The translations under genes were made by a program, and so were the position numbers. The notes under the pieces were generated by a model. It saw nothing but the letters and a program-made list of their open reading frames with translations, ran no database searches and was not told the origin of the DNA. A stretch of 64,000 nucleotides of DNA from Sphingomonas sp. DG1-23 (GTDB lineage Bacteria; Pseudomonadota; Alphaproteobacteria; Sphingomonadales; Sphingomonadaceae): positions 124,001 to 188,000 of the forward strand of contig NZ_JAVAMA010000013.1 in NCBI RefSeq assembly GCF_030730875.1, written 5' to 3'. Of this stretch, positions 33,365 through 45,307 are shown piece by piece; within the stretch, counting starts at the first letter, position 1, and each line of letters begins with the position of its first letter.

Positions 33365-36300
33365 TCAATCGTCGAGCGCCGCGCGCACCCGCCGCGCCAG
33401 CCGGTCGATGTCGAAGGGCTTGGTCAGGATCGAATCGCCGAGCCCGGCAATGTCGGGAGTATAGCCGCTGGTCAGCAGCACCTTGAGTTCGGGCAACGCG
33501 CTGCGCGCGCGACGGGCGAGGTCGCGGCCGCTCATCTCGGGCATCACCACGTCGGTGAACAGCAAGGAGACGCGCTGGCCGCGCGCGATCATCCGCAGCG
33601 CCTCGGCGCCGTCGGCCGCGGACACCACGACATAGCCGAGTTCGCGCAGCGCCTCGACCGAATAGCTGCGCACGCGCTCCTCATCCTCGACGACCATCAC
33701 CACTTCGCCCGGCCGCGCGCGCCCTGCCTCGTCGATCTCGGCCGCCTGCGCCGCGGTGTCGATCTCGCCGTCATAGACCGGGAGATACAGGCTGACGCGC
33801 GTGCCGTGGCCCTGCTCGGTATGGATTCGCACGGTCCCGCCCGATTGCCGGGCGAAGCCGAACACCTGGCTGAGGCCGAGCCCGGTGCCCTTGCCGACGC
33901 CCTTGGTGGTGAAGAACGGATCGAAGGCGCGCGCGGCGACTTCAGGGGGCATGCCCGCGCCGGTGTCGTCGACGGTGATCGCGACATAATTGCCGGGCTC
34001 GACGCCGAGCGCCTGCGCCTCGCTCGCCCCGGCTGCGACATTGTCGGTCTCGATCGTCAGCCTGCCGCCGCCCGGCATCGCGTCGCGCCCGTTGACGCAC
34101 AAATTGAGGATCGCATTTTCGAGCTGGTTCGGATCCGCCAGCGCCGGCCGCAACCCGTCCGCCAGCCGCGTCTCGACCATCACTGCCTCGCCCAGCGTGC
34201 GCGCGAGCAATTCGATCATCCCCTCGATCATCGCGTTGGCGTCGACCGGGGTCGGGGCGAGCGGCTGCTGGCGCGAGAAAGCGAGCAGCCGCTGGGTGAG
34301 CGCCGCGGCGCGGGTGGCGCCGTCGCGCGCGGCGACGAGATAGCGGTCGACATCGGTGCGTCCCTGCGCGATCCGCCGCTCGAGCAAGTCGAGCGCGCCG
34401 ATCACCACCGCGAGCATATTGTTGAAATCGTGCGCGATGCCGCCGGTGAGCTGGCCCACCGCCTCCATCTTCTGGGCCTGGCGCAATTGCTGCTCGGCCT
34501 GCATCAATTGCTCGGTGCGTTCGAGCACTGCCGCCTCGAGTTCCTCGCGCGAGCGCGCCAGCACTTCGCGGGCGTCGACGATCTCCTGAATGTCGGTGCA
34601 GGTGCCGAACCAGCGGATTATGCTCCCGAGATCGTCGCGCACCGGCTGGGCGCGGCCGAGCACCCAGCGATACCGGCCCGAATGATGCCGCAGCCGATAT
34701 TCGATGTGATAGGGCTCGCCGGTGGCGAGGCAGTGTCGCCACAGCGCCCAGGTCCGGTCCTGATCCTCGGGGTGGAAGACATTCGCCCAGCCCTCGCCGT
34801 CGGTCGAGCCGTGGGGCACACCGGTGAATTCGTACCAGCGATCATTGTAATAATCGTGATAGCCGTCGGGCAGCGTCGACCACACCATCGGATCGATCGA
34901 ATTGGCGATCGCCCGGAACTTCTCCTCGCTCGTGCGCAGCGCCACCAGCGCGCCGGCGCGCTCGACTGCGTCCCACGACATCTCGGCGATCGCCTCGATG
35001 AACGCGACTTCGTCGGGCATCCATCGGCGGGGCTCGGCCTGATTGACGAACATCGTCGCGACCCAGTCGCCGCCGCGCAGCAGCGGCACGCCGATCGCCG
35101 CCGCGGCGCGCTGCGAAATGTCGCTGTCGACCGGGAGCTCGCGGATCGCGTCGTGCAGCACCAATGTCCGCCCCGCACGATAGCTCTCGATCGCGGCCGC
35201 GCCGATGCCGTGGAGCGGGATGACGCCACCATCGAGCAGCGGCAATCGTCCGCGCGTGGCCGAGGCGCCGAAGGCGATCGTCTCGTCGGTCACCCGATAG
35301 AAGCCGACGCGGCTCGCGGCGAGCTGGTCGACCAGGGCCTCCGAAGTGGCAGCCATGATCGCGTCGGGCGTGTCGAGCATCCGTTGGGTCTCGGCCAGCG
35401 CATAGACGAAGGATTGCGCGGCGTTCGCCTCGCGCAATTCCTCGGCGGCGGCGCGCGCGGCCTCTTCGGCCTCCCGGCGCACGGTGATGTCGAAGCTGAC
35501 GCCGGGGAAGCGGAGCGGCTTGCCTTCGGAATCGAGGAACGGCTTGCCCTGCGCCGCGACCCAGCGGATCGCGCCGTCGGGCTGGACCAGGCGATATTCC
35601 TGCGAGAAAGGCGCGCCGGTGGCGAGCGAGGTCGCAATCGCTTCCTCGAGCGCCGGACGATCGTCGGGATGCACGTTGACGAAGAAGGCCGCGAGCGGCG
35701 CGCCGACGCCTTCGAGCGCCTCCTCGACTCCGTAGAGCCGCAGGAAGCGCAGATCCGCGGTCACGCGGCCGCTGGGAATGTCCCAGAACCAGGTGCCGAC
35801 GCCTACCGACGAATCGAGCGCGAGCTGCAGCCTTTCCTCGCTGGCGCGCAGCGCCGCCTCGGCAGTCGCGCGTTCGGTGACGTCGTTGGCCAGCACGAAG
35901 ATGTCCGTGGTCTCGCCGTTCGCGTCCTTGATCGGCTGGTAGACGAAGTCGAGCATGCGCTCCTCGGCATCCTCGCCTGGAGTGCGCTGCAGACGCACCG
36001 GAACTGCGTCGGCGCGATAGGTGACGCCGCTGCGAAACACCTGATCGAGCAGCCCGACAAAGCCTTGCTCGACGACTTCCGGAAGCGCTTCGGCAACGGG
36101 CATGCCGAGCACGTCGCGCCCGCCGATCAGGTTGCGATAGGCGGGATTGGCGAGCTCGAAGACATGGCCGGGTCCATGCAGCAGGGCGACCGCGCCGGGG
36201 GCTTGGGCGAACAGATCGCGCAGCCGCTCGACCTCGGCGAGGCGGGCGCGCTCGGCGAGTACGGTGCGGGTGGTCTCGCTGCCCTGATTGAGGATGCCGA

Positions 36301-36730
36301 CCACTGCGTTGTGCTCGTCGCGGATCGGAGTGAAGCTATAGTTCCACCACGTTTCCTGGCGCGCGCCGTTCCGCTCCATCGGCAGCATCTGGTCATAGGT
36401 CGAGAAGCCCTCGCCGGTAGCGAGCACCCGCTCCATCTCGGGCCCCACCAGATGCCAGATATCGGCCCAGACCTCGGCACCCGGCCTTCCCAGCGCCCAA
36501 GGGTGGCGATCGGCGGGGATCGGCGCCCATGCGTCGTTGTAGAGCAGGCGAAGCTCGCGGCCCCAATAGATCGCAGTGGGGAAGCTCGATCCGAGCGCGA
36601 TGTTGATCGCGAAGCGCAGTGCCTGCGGCCAGCTTGCGATTTCGCCGAGTGGCGTGGCAGCCCAGGGATGCGCGCGAATCCGGTCAGCCATCTCGCCGCC
36701 GTGATCCAGAAATCGAAGCGACGAGGACAT
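33365..36730 (-). CDS. Large hybrid sensor histidine kinase (multiple PAS, GAF, HisKA, HATPase, REC)
   Basis: 1121 residues with no obvious membrane helix, so probably a cytoplasmic sensor. Order: PAS-like segments at about 20-150, 170-285 and 295-415, a GAF domain at about 430-590 ([16 protein letters not shown]), another PAS at about 595-715, HisKA with [14 protein letters not shown] (phospho-His), HATPase with [16 protein letters not shown] and GKGTGLGLS, and a C-terminal receiver (phospho-Asp in [13 protein letters not shown], Lys in LTKPFD). A start at 36691 (MADRIR) is also possible. The receiver suggests phosphorelay to an unlinked partner. PAS/GAF content suits a light, redox or ligand signal, not identifiable here. 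Confidence 0.9.
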   Translation of the reverse strand: MSSSLRFLDHGGEMADRIRAHPWAATPLGEIASWPQALRFAINIALGSSFPTAIYWGRELRLLYNDAWAPIPADRHPWALGRPGAEVWADIWHLVGPEMERVLATGEGFSTYDQMLPMERNGARQETWWNYSFTPIRDEHNAVVGILNQGSETTRTVLAERARLAEVERLRDLFAQAPGAVALLHGPGHVFELANPAYRNLIGGRDVLGMPVAEALPEVVEQGFVGLLDQVFRSGVTYRADAVPVRLQRTPGEDAEERMLDFVYQPIKDANGETTDIFVLANDVTERATAEAALRASEERLQLALDSSVGVGTWFWDIPSGRVTADLRFLRLYGVEEALEGVGAPLAAFFVNVHPDDRPALEEAIATSLATGAPFSQEYRLVQPDGAIRWVAAQGKPFLDSEGKPLRFPGVSFDITVRREAEEAARAAAEELREANAAQSFVYALAETQRMLDTPDAIMAATSEALVDQLAASRVGFYRVTDETIAFGASATRGRLPLLDGGVIPLHGIGAAAIESYRAGRTLVLHDAIRELPVDSDISQRAAAAIGVPLLRGGDWVATMFVNQAEPRRWMPDEVAFIEAIAEMSWDAVERAGALVALRTSEEKFRAIANSIDPMVWSTLPDGYHDYYNDRWYEFTGVPHGSTDGEGWANVFHPEDQDRTWALWRHCLATGEPYHIEYRLRHHSGRYRWVLGRAQPVRDDLGSIIRWFGTCTDIQEIVDAREVLARSREELEAAVLERTEQLMQAEQQLRQAQKMEAVGQLTGGIAHDFNNMLAVVIGALDLLERRIAQGRTDVDRYLVAARDGATRAAALTQRLLAFSRQQPLAPTPVDANAMIEGMIELLARTLGEAVMVETRLADGLRPALADPNQLENAILNLCVNGRDAMPGGGRLTIETDNVAAGASEAQALGVEPGNYVAITVDDTGAGMPPEVAARAFDPFFTTKGVGKGTGLGLSQVFGFARQSGGTVRIHTEQGHGTRVSLYLPVYDGEIDTAAQAAEIDEAGRARPGEVVMVVEDEERVRSYSVEALRELGYVVVSAADGAEALRMIARGQRVSLLFTDVVMPEMSGRDLARRARSALPELKVLLTSGYTPDIAGLGDSILTKPFDIDRLARRVRAALDD

Positions 36731-36821
36731 CGGGGAAAGCGATGAAGATACAGGTGCTTGGTGTCAACCGCTCGACTTGGGCGCGCGCGGCCCTATGCTG
36801 AACGAAACAGGAGAGAATTGC

Positions 36822-37826
36822 ATGAAACTCGCCAGCCTGAAGCAGGGTCGTGACGGCAAGCTCGTCGTGGTGTCGAACGATCTGGCATGGTGCGCCGATG
36901 CCAGTGCGATCGCACCCACCTTGCAGGCGGCGCTCGACAATTGGGAACAGGTCGAAACCGACCTGCGCAATCTCGCGACCGACCTCGAGCACGAGACGAT
37001 TCCGATGCTGCGCTTCCACGAGCGGCAGGCGGCATCGCCGCTGCCGCGCGCCTATCAATGGGCCGACGGCTCGGCCTATGTGAACCATGTCGCCCTGGTC
37101 CGCCAGGCGCGTGGCGCCGAGATGCCCGAGAGCTTCTGGCAGGATCCGTTGATGTATCAGGGCGGCTCGGACGCCTTTCTCGGCCCGCGCGATCCGATCC
37201 CGCTCGCCGACGAGGCGTGGGGCTGCGATCTCGAGGCCGAAGTGGTGGTGGTCACCGGCGACGTGCCGCTCGGCGCCTCGCGTGAGGACGCGCTGGCGGC
37301 GGTCCGGCTGGTCGGGCTCACCAACGACGTGAGCTTGCGCAATCTCATTCCGGGCGAGCTCGCCAAGGGCTTCGGCTTCTTCCAGTCCAAGCCGGCCAGC
37401 GCCTTCTCGCCGGTGTTCGTCACCCCCGAGGCGCTCGGCGACTGGTGGAAGGACGGCAAGCTGCATCGCAGGCTGATGGTCGACCTCAACGGCAAGCCGT
37501 TCGGCCGCGCCGAAGCGGGCGAGGACATGACCTTCGATTTCGGCACGTTGATCGCGCATGCCGCGAAGACCCGCGCGCTCGGCGCCGGCACGATCATCGG
37601 CTCGGGCACCGTCTCGAACCGCGACAGCGATGGCGGCCCGGGCAAGCCGATCGGCGAAGGCGGCGTCGGCTATTCGTGCCTCGCCGAACTCCGCACGATC
37701 GAGACGATCAAAAGCGGCAAGCCCGAGACGCCGTTCCTCAAGGCCGGCGACACCGTCCGGATCTGGGCCGAGGACGACCGGCACCACCCGATCTTCGGGG
37801 TGATCGAGCAGGTCGTCGGGGGCTGA
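36822..37826 (+). CDS. Fumarylacetoacetate hydrolase (FAH) family protein
   Basis: About 334 residues from the ATG at 36822 (CAGGAGAGAATTG upstream). It begins MKLASLKQGRDGKLVVVSNDL. FAH-fold motifs are LGPRDPIPLADEAWGCDLEAEVVVVTG (metal-ligand acidic residues), VRLVGLTNDVSLRNLIPGEL, and GAGTIIGSGTVSNRDSDGGPGKPIGEGGVGYSCLAE. The family covers fumarylacetoacetase, acylpyruvate hydrolases and sugar-acid dehydratases. The length and GSGTVSNRD pattern suggest a fumarylacetoacetase-like hydrolase, but the substrate is open. No tyrosine or homogentisate pathway genes are adjacent. Confidence 0.9.
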   Translation: MKLASLKQGRDGKLVVVSNDLAWCADASAIAPTLQAALDNWEQVETDLRNLATDLEHETIPMLRFHERQAASPLPRAYQWADGSAYVNHVALVRQARGAEMPESFWQDPLMYQGGSDAFLGPRDPIPLADEAWGCDLEAEVVVVTGDVPLGASREDALAAVRLVGLTNDVSLRNLIPGELAKGFGFFQSKPASAFSPVFVTPEALGDWWKDGKLHRRLMVDLNGKPFGRAEAGEDMTFDFGTLIAHAAKTRALGAGTIIGSGTVSNRDSDGGPGKPIGEGGVGYSCLAELRTIETIKSGKPETPFLKAGDTVRIWAEDDRHHPIFGVIEQVVGG

Positions 37827-37830
37827 TCTC

Positions 37831-37992
37831 CCTCTCCCGTCGGGAGAGGGTTGCGCAGACTTGGTCCCGCTTCTTCAGCGGGGCCTAGTCGGAGCTGGGT
37901 GAGGGGATCGCCCTGTCGATAGCAGGACACCCTCACCTAGCTACGCTAGGCAGCAAGCTGCCAAGCTTCGCTACCTCTCCCACAGGGAGAGG
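37831..37992. repeat. Palindromic repeat, family D copy 1
   Basis: It opens with CCTCTCCCGTCGGGAGAGG (also at 16361) and closes with CCTCTCCCACAGGGAGAGG. Between them are GCTGGGTGAGGGG and its complement-like CCCTCACCTAGCTACG and several small palindromes (CAGCAAGCTGCCAAGCTTCG). About 160 bases between convergent genes. No gene is seen in this stretch. Confidence 0.75.
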
Positions 37993-38004
37993 AGCAGGAG
38001 TCCC

Positions 38005-38472
38005 CTAAAGCTTGCCCGCGTCGTTGACTTCGATCCAATAGCCGTCGGGGTCCTGGAGGAAGATCTGGCGAATGCCGTCGGTGCGCATGTTCTGGATCGC
38101 GCCGGGCTTGCCGGCGACGTCGCTCCAGCCTTGGCCACGGGCCTTGAGCTTGGCGAGGATCGGATCGAGGCTGGCCACGCCGATCGCCATGTGCACGCGC
38201 CGCGGTTGCTCGACCGGCGCGGTGCGGCCGGGCTGGATGTGCAACTCGATCCCATTGGCAAAGCGCATCCAGCGCGGCCCGCCCGCCGGGAAAGGCGCGG
38301 GGATCTCGCCGAGGCCGAACATCTCGCGATAGAAGTCGATGCTCTTCTGCTGGTCGACGACCCAGATCGCGACATGGTCGAGCCGGGCGACCGGCGCGGG
38401 CTTGTCCTGTGCGAGCGCCGGTGTGGCGAGCGGGAAAAGCAGGGCAGCGTACAGTGAAGTGCGCAGAAGCAT
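38005..38472 (-). CDS. Exported VOC (glyoxalase-fold) family protein
   Basis: 155 residues from the ATG at 38472, with GGAAGAGG as RBS; a longer frame to 38538 is unlikely. A signal peptide (LLRTSLYAALLFPLATPALAQ) is followed by a single VOC beta-alpha-beta-beta-beta pair: ARLDHVAIWVVDQQKSIDFYREMFGLGE, IELHIQPG, RRVHMAIGVASLDPILAKLKA and IFLQDPDGYWIEVND. Metal-ligand positions (His near the first strand, Glu near the end) are present. Periplasmic location is unusual for this fold. Enzyme activity is not predictable. Confidence 0.87.
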   Translation of the reverse strand: MLLRTSLYAALLFPLATPALAQDKPAPVARLDHVAIWVVDQQKSIDFYREMFGLGEIPAPFPAGGPRWMRFANGIELHIQPGRTAPVEQPRRVHMAIGVASLDPILAKLKARGQGWSDVAGKPGAIQNMRTDGIRQIFLQDPDGYWIEVNDAGKL

Positions 38473-38537
38473 TCGAATCCTCTTCCTTTTTGCCGAGCCT
38501 AGCATCCCTGCGCGCCGGTGGAAGTGCGACCTTGGCA

Positions 38538-39098
38538 CTAGAACGGAAGCAATCCCTGGCGCGCTTCGAGCGTCCAGCTGTCGAGCAGCTCATGACCCTT
38601 GCCGTGGACGCTCTTGACCAACAGGAGCTGCCGGACATGCCAGCGTATCGGCGACACTTCGATGTTGCGTTGCTGCCATTCCTCGTAAGTCAGCGATACG
38701 TGGGGATCGAAAGCATGGTCCGGGCGGTCGATTTCGAACGCGTCGAGCCGGGCGACGAGCGCGCGCTGGAAATCGCGTAGCGCCCGCATTCGGCTGCCGA
38801 CCAGCGCATTGCCGCTGATCCGATTGAGACTCACCTCGAAAGGTTCGGCTTGCAGCGATGCCGCGGCCCGGCGAATCCGTTCGAGGTTTTCCGGCGAGAG
38901 CAGCCGGATGTCGCCGAACGGGACGAGCGTGAAGTGGAAGCGCTCCAAGGCATATTTGCGCGCCAGTTCATATTGGCGCCGCAGACCGTCCATCGCCGCG
39001 GCGGCGTCCGGATCGGGCTTGATCATCAGATAGAGCATCTGGTCGTCGCGGCGCAGCTGCCGGCCGGACACGTTTTCCCCGGTGGTCGGAAACATCAT
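38538..39098 (-). CDS. 2'-5' RNA ligase / phosphodiesterase-like (LigT family) protein
   Basis: About 186 residues from the ATG at 39098, which lies 6 bases after AGGAGA; an in-frame ATG at 39104 would be too close to that RBS. The two HXTX-type motifs of the 2H phosphoesterase superfamily are HFTL (in ALERFHFTLVPFGD) and HVSL (in HAFDPHVSLTYEEW), about 100 residues apart, so the active site is intact. It is the fourth gene of the imuA-imuB-dnaE2 operon, starting 11 bases after the dnaE2 stop. This implies SOS co-expression. Substrate could be a 2',3'-cyclic phosphate or 2'-5' linkage; a role in DNA damage tolerance is inference. Confidence 0.86.
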   Translation of the reverse strand: MMFPTTGENVSGRQLRRDDQMLYLMIKPDPDAAAAMDGLRRQYELARKYALERFHFTLVPFGDIRLLSPENLERIRRAAASLQAEPFEVSLNRISGNALVGSRMRALRDFQRALVARLDAFEIDRPDHAFDPHVSLTYEEWQQRNIEVSPIRWHVRQLLLVKSVHGKGHELLDSWTLEARQGLLPF

Positions 39099-39109
39099 CG
39101 TCATTCTCC

Positions 39110-42450
<3,341 letters not shown>

Positions 42451-42454
<4 letters not shown>

Positions 42455-44490
42455 CCGAACACCCCGTGCAGGTACCAGCTGAGATCCCCGGTCGCCGGGC
42501 GCTCGCCATCGCCCTTGCGGAACAGCCAATAGCGCCGCCCGGCATCGTCCTCGACGCGGAAATAGTCGCGGATGTGATGCATCTCCGCGGCGCGCTTCCA
42601 CCATTCGCCATGCACGCGCTCGGGTCCGTCGGCGCGCACCACGCGATGCGATTGCCCACGCCAGGTGAAGCGGCGCGGGGCATGATCGGGCAGTTCGGCG
42701 ACGACATGGTCGAGCCGTTCGGGCCGGCGCAGCAGCCGCGCCGGCTTGGGCCATTCGGGATGCCAGGGATGGAGCGCGGGATTGCGGTCGAGCTGGCCGA
42801 CAGCGTCGATCTTGCCGCGCATGCCGGCGCGTTCGGGCGGATCGAGCACCGCCATGCTCGCCACCGATCGTTCGGGCACGTCGCTCTCTACCGGGCGATT
42901 GCGCCACATCGCACCCAAGCCGATCCGCGTGGCCAGCGTGTCGACCAGAGTCGCGAGATCGGGTGCCGCTTCTTCGTCGAGCCGTTCGGCGAAAGGCTCG
43001 GGCCCCAGCGGCATCGCGCGGCGGACGTGCAACGTCAGCGCGTCCACGCCGTAGCCCGGCTCGATCTGCTCGATGCGGCGGGCGAGCAGGCGCAGCAGAT
43101 GCGCGCCGTCGCGGCTGGGGCGGGCAAGGCCGATGCGGATGCGCTGCGGCACGCCGTCGACCCGGTCGGCGACCAATTCGATCCGGCTCGCGCCCAGCCC
43201 TTTTTCTGCCAGCGCGGCGGTGAGGCGCGGGACGAGCGTTCCCAGCCAATGCGCAATCGCCTCGGCAGTGGCGATCGGCTCGGCGAAGCGCTGGACGATC
43301 GCGATCGGCTCGGGCGGCGTCACCGGATGCAGCGGCTCGGGCAGCCGGCCCAATGCCTGTTCGAGCCGGGTGGCGATCGCCGCGCCGAACCGCCGGACCA
43401 GGGGCGCGCGCGGCATCGCGGCGAGCTGCGCGATCCGCCTGACGCCGAACCGGTGGAGCAATTCCACCGCGGCGGCATCGATGCGCAGCGCCTCGATCGG
43501 CAGGGGGGCGACGGCTTCGGCTTGCCGGCCCTTGCGACAAAGCAAGCCGTCATCCCCGCGCAGGCGGGGATCCAGAGCCCCGAGCGATGCCCTTTCCGAC
43601 TCTGGATTCCCGCCTGAGCGGGAATGACGAGGGGGCGGATAATGCGCCAATGCCCAGGCCGCGCCCGGCGTGTCGGCGATCGCGATCCGCGCGGAATAGC
43701 CCAGCCGGGCCAGCATCCGCCGCAGCCGCATCGCCATCGCCGCTTCGCCGCCGTGCAGATGCGCGACCCCGGTCAAATCGAGGAACAGGGTATCCTCGCC
43801 GTGGATCGCCACCGTCGGAGTCCAGCGCCGCGCCAGCGCGATCGCGAGGCCGGCGAGATGCGCGCGGTCGCCTTCGGGATCGGCCGGCCGGATATCGAGC
43901 CCGGCGATCTGCGCGCGGGCCTGGGCGAGCGCCATGCCGGGCGCCAGCCCCAGCGCGCGCGCGGCAGGGCAGGCGGCGGCGATCTCGACGCGGTTGCCGT
44001 TGCGGATGCTGGTGACGAGGGGCTCCAATTCCTCCCCGGAACGGGGAGGGGGACCGCCGAAGGCGGTGGAGGGGCGCGGCGGTTTACCGCCGCGTGCCGC
44101 GGCGGCCCCTCCACCATCGCTGCGCGATGGTCCCCCTCCCCGAGACAAGCTCGGGGAGGAATTAGCCCCTTCATCCGGCGGCATCGCGCGGAACGGGTTC
44201 ATCGCGGCTTCGTCGCGTCGCCCCACCTCGTGCCTCGCCGGCTGCCGCGTCACCGGCGGCAGCGCGACCTTGCCGAGCTGGTCCTCGCGCGCCCAGCGCG
44301 CGCCCGGCCGCCAGCCGCCGCCACGCGGCACCGAACAGGCATGCTCCTGCTCCCGGGCGGCAGCCGCGCGCAACGGATCGAGCGAGGCCGGTTCTGGCGC
44401 GCGCGGCTCAGGCGGCGCGGCGCGCCGCTCCGCCTGCCACAGCCTTTCGATCGGCCACATTGGCAGGAAGAGCGCAGCGACCCGTTGCAT
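42451..44490 (-). CDS. imuB: ImuB, Y-family polymerase-like mutasome protein, with two repeat insertions
   Basis: 679 residues, longer than the roughly 500 usual for ImuB. It starts MQRVAALFLPMWPIERLW, the ImuB N-terminus. The UmuC-like palm follows (AAARALGLAPGMALAQARA-type segment; FLDLTGVAHLHGGEAAMAMRL), then LPIEALRIDAAAVELLHRFGVRRIAQLAAMPR and the little-finger region. The polymerase acidic residues are not evident, as expected for ImuB, which acts as a clamp-binding hub for DnaE2. Residues about 110-155 are translated family B repeat and 288-314 family A repeat, both in frame and in positions where relatives have short loops. Residues 20-109 are also low-complexity. Confidence 0.9.
43549..43628. 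repeat. Palindromic repeat, family A copy 4, inside imuB
   Basis: The arms at 43549-43577 (GTCATCCCCGCGCAGGCGGG, then GATCCAGAG) and 43600-43628 (CTCTGGATTCCCGCC, then TGAGCGGGAATGAC) are near-perfect 29-base inverted repeats, 80 bases overall. They are translated within imuB as RHSRSGGNPESE...DPRLRGDDG. Confidence 0.9.
44027..44163. repeat. Palindromic repeat, family B copy 2, inside imuB
   Basis: AATTCCTCCCCGGAACGGGG at one end and CCCCGAGACAAGCTCGGGGAGGAATT at the other, with GGTGGAGGGGC and GCCCCTCCACC inside. It has the same architecture as the copy at 1779-1919, about 137 bases, and is translated in frame as a Gly/Pro/Ser/Arg-rich stretch of ImuB. Confidence 0.88.
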
Positions 44491-45154
44491 CGCATGCCTC
44501 CACTTGCATTTCGAAAGAGTCGCCGCCCTTCTGGCGCACCAGCGCCAGTTGCCAGCGCGCGCGCCCCACGCCTTCCACCGGCAGCGGCGTCGACGGCGCG
44601 CAGCCGACTCGCCAGCGCGTCACCGCCGCCGAAGGCGCAGCCAGCGGATCGCTGCCCTCGCGCGCATGCCGGCGCATCAGCAAAGCGATCGTGCGTCCGC
44701 CCTCGGCGGCGAGCTGGAGCCGGCGGCTCGCGGTCATGTCGGCACGCTTCACTTCGCCGATCACCGCACCCAGGCCGCGATGCCGCAGCCCTTCCTCCAT
44801 CACCGCGAGCAATTCCTGATCGTCGCGCGCTTCGGCATAGATCAGCCGCTTATGGTCGAGCCCCACCTGGGCGAGCCCCGGCGCGAACAGGTCGCGCCGC
44901 CGCACCACCCACAATATCGGGCCCCAGGCGCGCGCGGCGATCCCGGCGAGGAACAGAGTCGCGGCGCAATCCTCGGCCATGTCGCCCGAAGCGGCGGCCA
45001 CTTCGTGCAGCGCGTCGAGCCGGAGGCCATTGTCGGCAAGCCGCGAGTCGAGCGCTGCGATCCCGAACGGCAGCGCCGGCCGGCGACGGAAATCCTTGGT
45101 TTCCATCGCGCGCAATTGCGCGCGAAGCTGGTCAAGAACGGCAGGATCGGCCAT
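44408..45154 (-). CDS. imuA: ImuA, RecA-like SOS mutagenesis protein
   Basis: About 248 residues from the ATG at 45154 (MADPAVLDQLRAQLRAME); an ATG at 45175 is closer to the SOS box. RecA/SulA-like body: LPFGIAALDSRLADNGLRLDALHEVA, GPILWVVRRRDLFAPGLAQVGLD, GLGAVIGEVKRADMTASRRLQLAAE and IALLMRRHA. ImuA joins ImuB and DnaE2 in the alphaproteobacterial mutasome. It is the first gene of the operon and lies under a LexA box. Its end overlaps the imuB start by about 83 bases, which is more than the usual few bases. Confidence 0.92.
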   Translation of the reverse strand: MADPAVLDQLRAQLRAMETKDFRRRPALPFGIAALDSRLADNGLRLDALHEVAAASGDMAEDCAATLFLAGIAARAWGPILWVVRRRDLFAPGLAQVGLDHKRLIYAEARDDQELLAVMEEGLRHRGLGAVIGEVKRADMTASRRLQLAAEGGRTIALLMRRHAREGSDPLAAPSAAVTRWRVGCAPSTPLPVEGVGRARWQLALVRQKGGDSFEMQVEACDATGRCALPANVADRKAVAGGAARRAA

Positions 45155-45192
45155 AAGGCGGCAGCGGACACTCACGACTCGGGAACGAGAAT

Positions 45193-45207
45193 GTTCCTAT
45201 TCTGTTC
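45193..45207 (-). promoter_or_regulatory. LexA binding site (SOS box) for the imuA operon
   Basis: GTTC-CTATTCT-GTTC is an exact match to the alphaproteobacterial SOS box GTTC-N7-GTTC. It sits 18 to 39 bases upstream of the candidate imuA starts, where it would cover the promoter. The divergent peptidase gene begins about 100 bases on the other side. Confidence 0.88.
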
Positions 45208-45307
45208 CGCGGAGCCCGTGAGTCAATCCTTTGTTTGTCCGGCGCTTGCGTTACGCCGCGCCTCGCCCCAGTGTCCTGTCATTCCAGAGCACTCGGGAAC
45301 CCGCTTC

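Noticed and set aside
33290-36745. Open frame of 1151 codons on the + strand opposite the hybrid histidine kinase
   Set aside because: It mirrors the kinase gene; the kinase motifs on the minus strand are unambiguous, and the + strand translation has no motif.
42455-43540. Upstream in-frame extension of dnaE2 by about 360 codons
   Set aside because: The extension is Arg/Ala-rich noise over imuB; the conserved DnaE2 N-terminus begins at 42454 with an ATGA overlap.
43934-45307. Upstream in-frame extension of the M3 peptidase by about 460 codons
   Set aside because: It lies antisense to imuA and imuB, and a signal peptide begins at the ATG at 45308.
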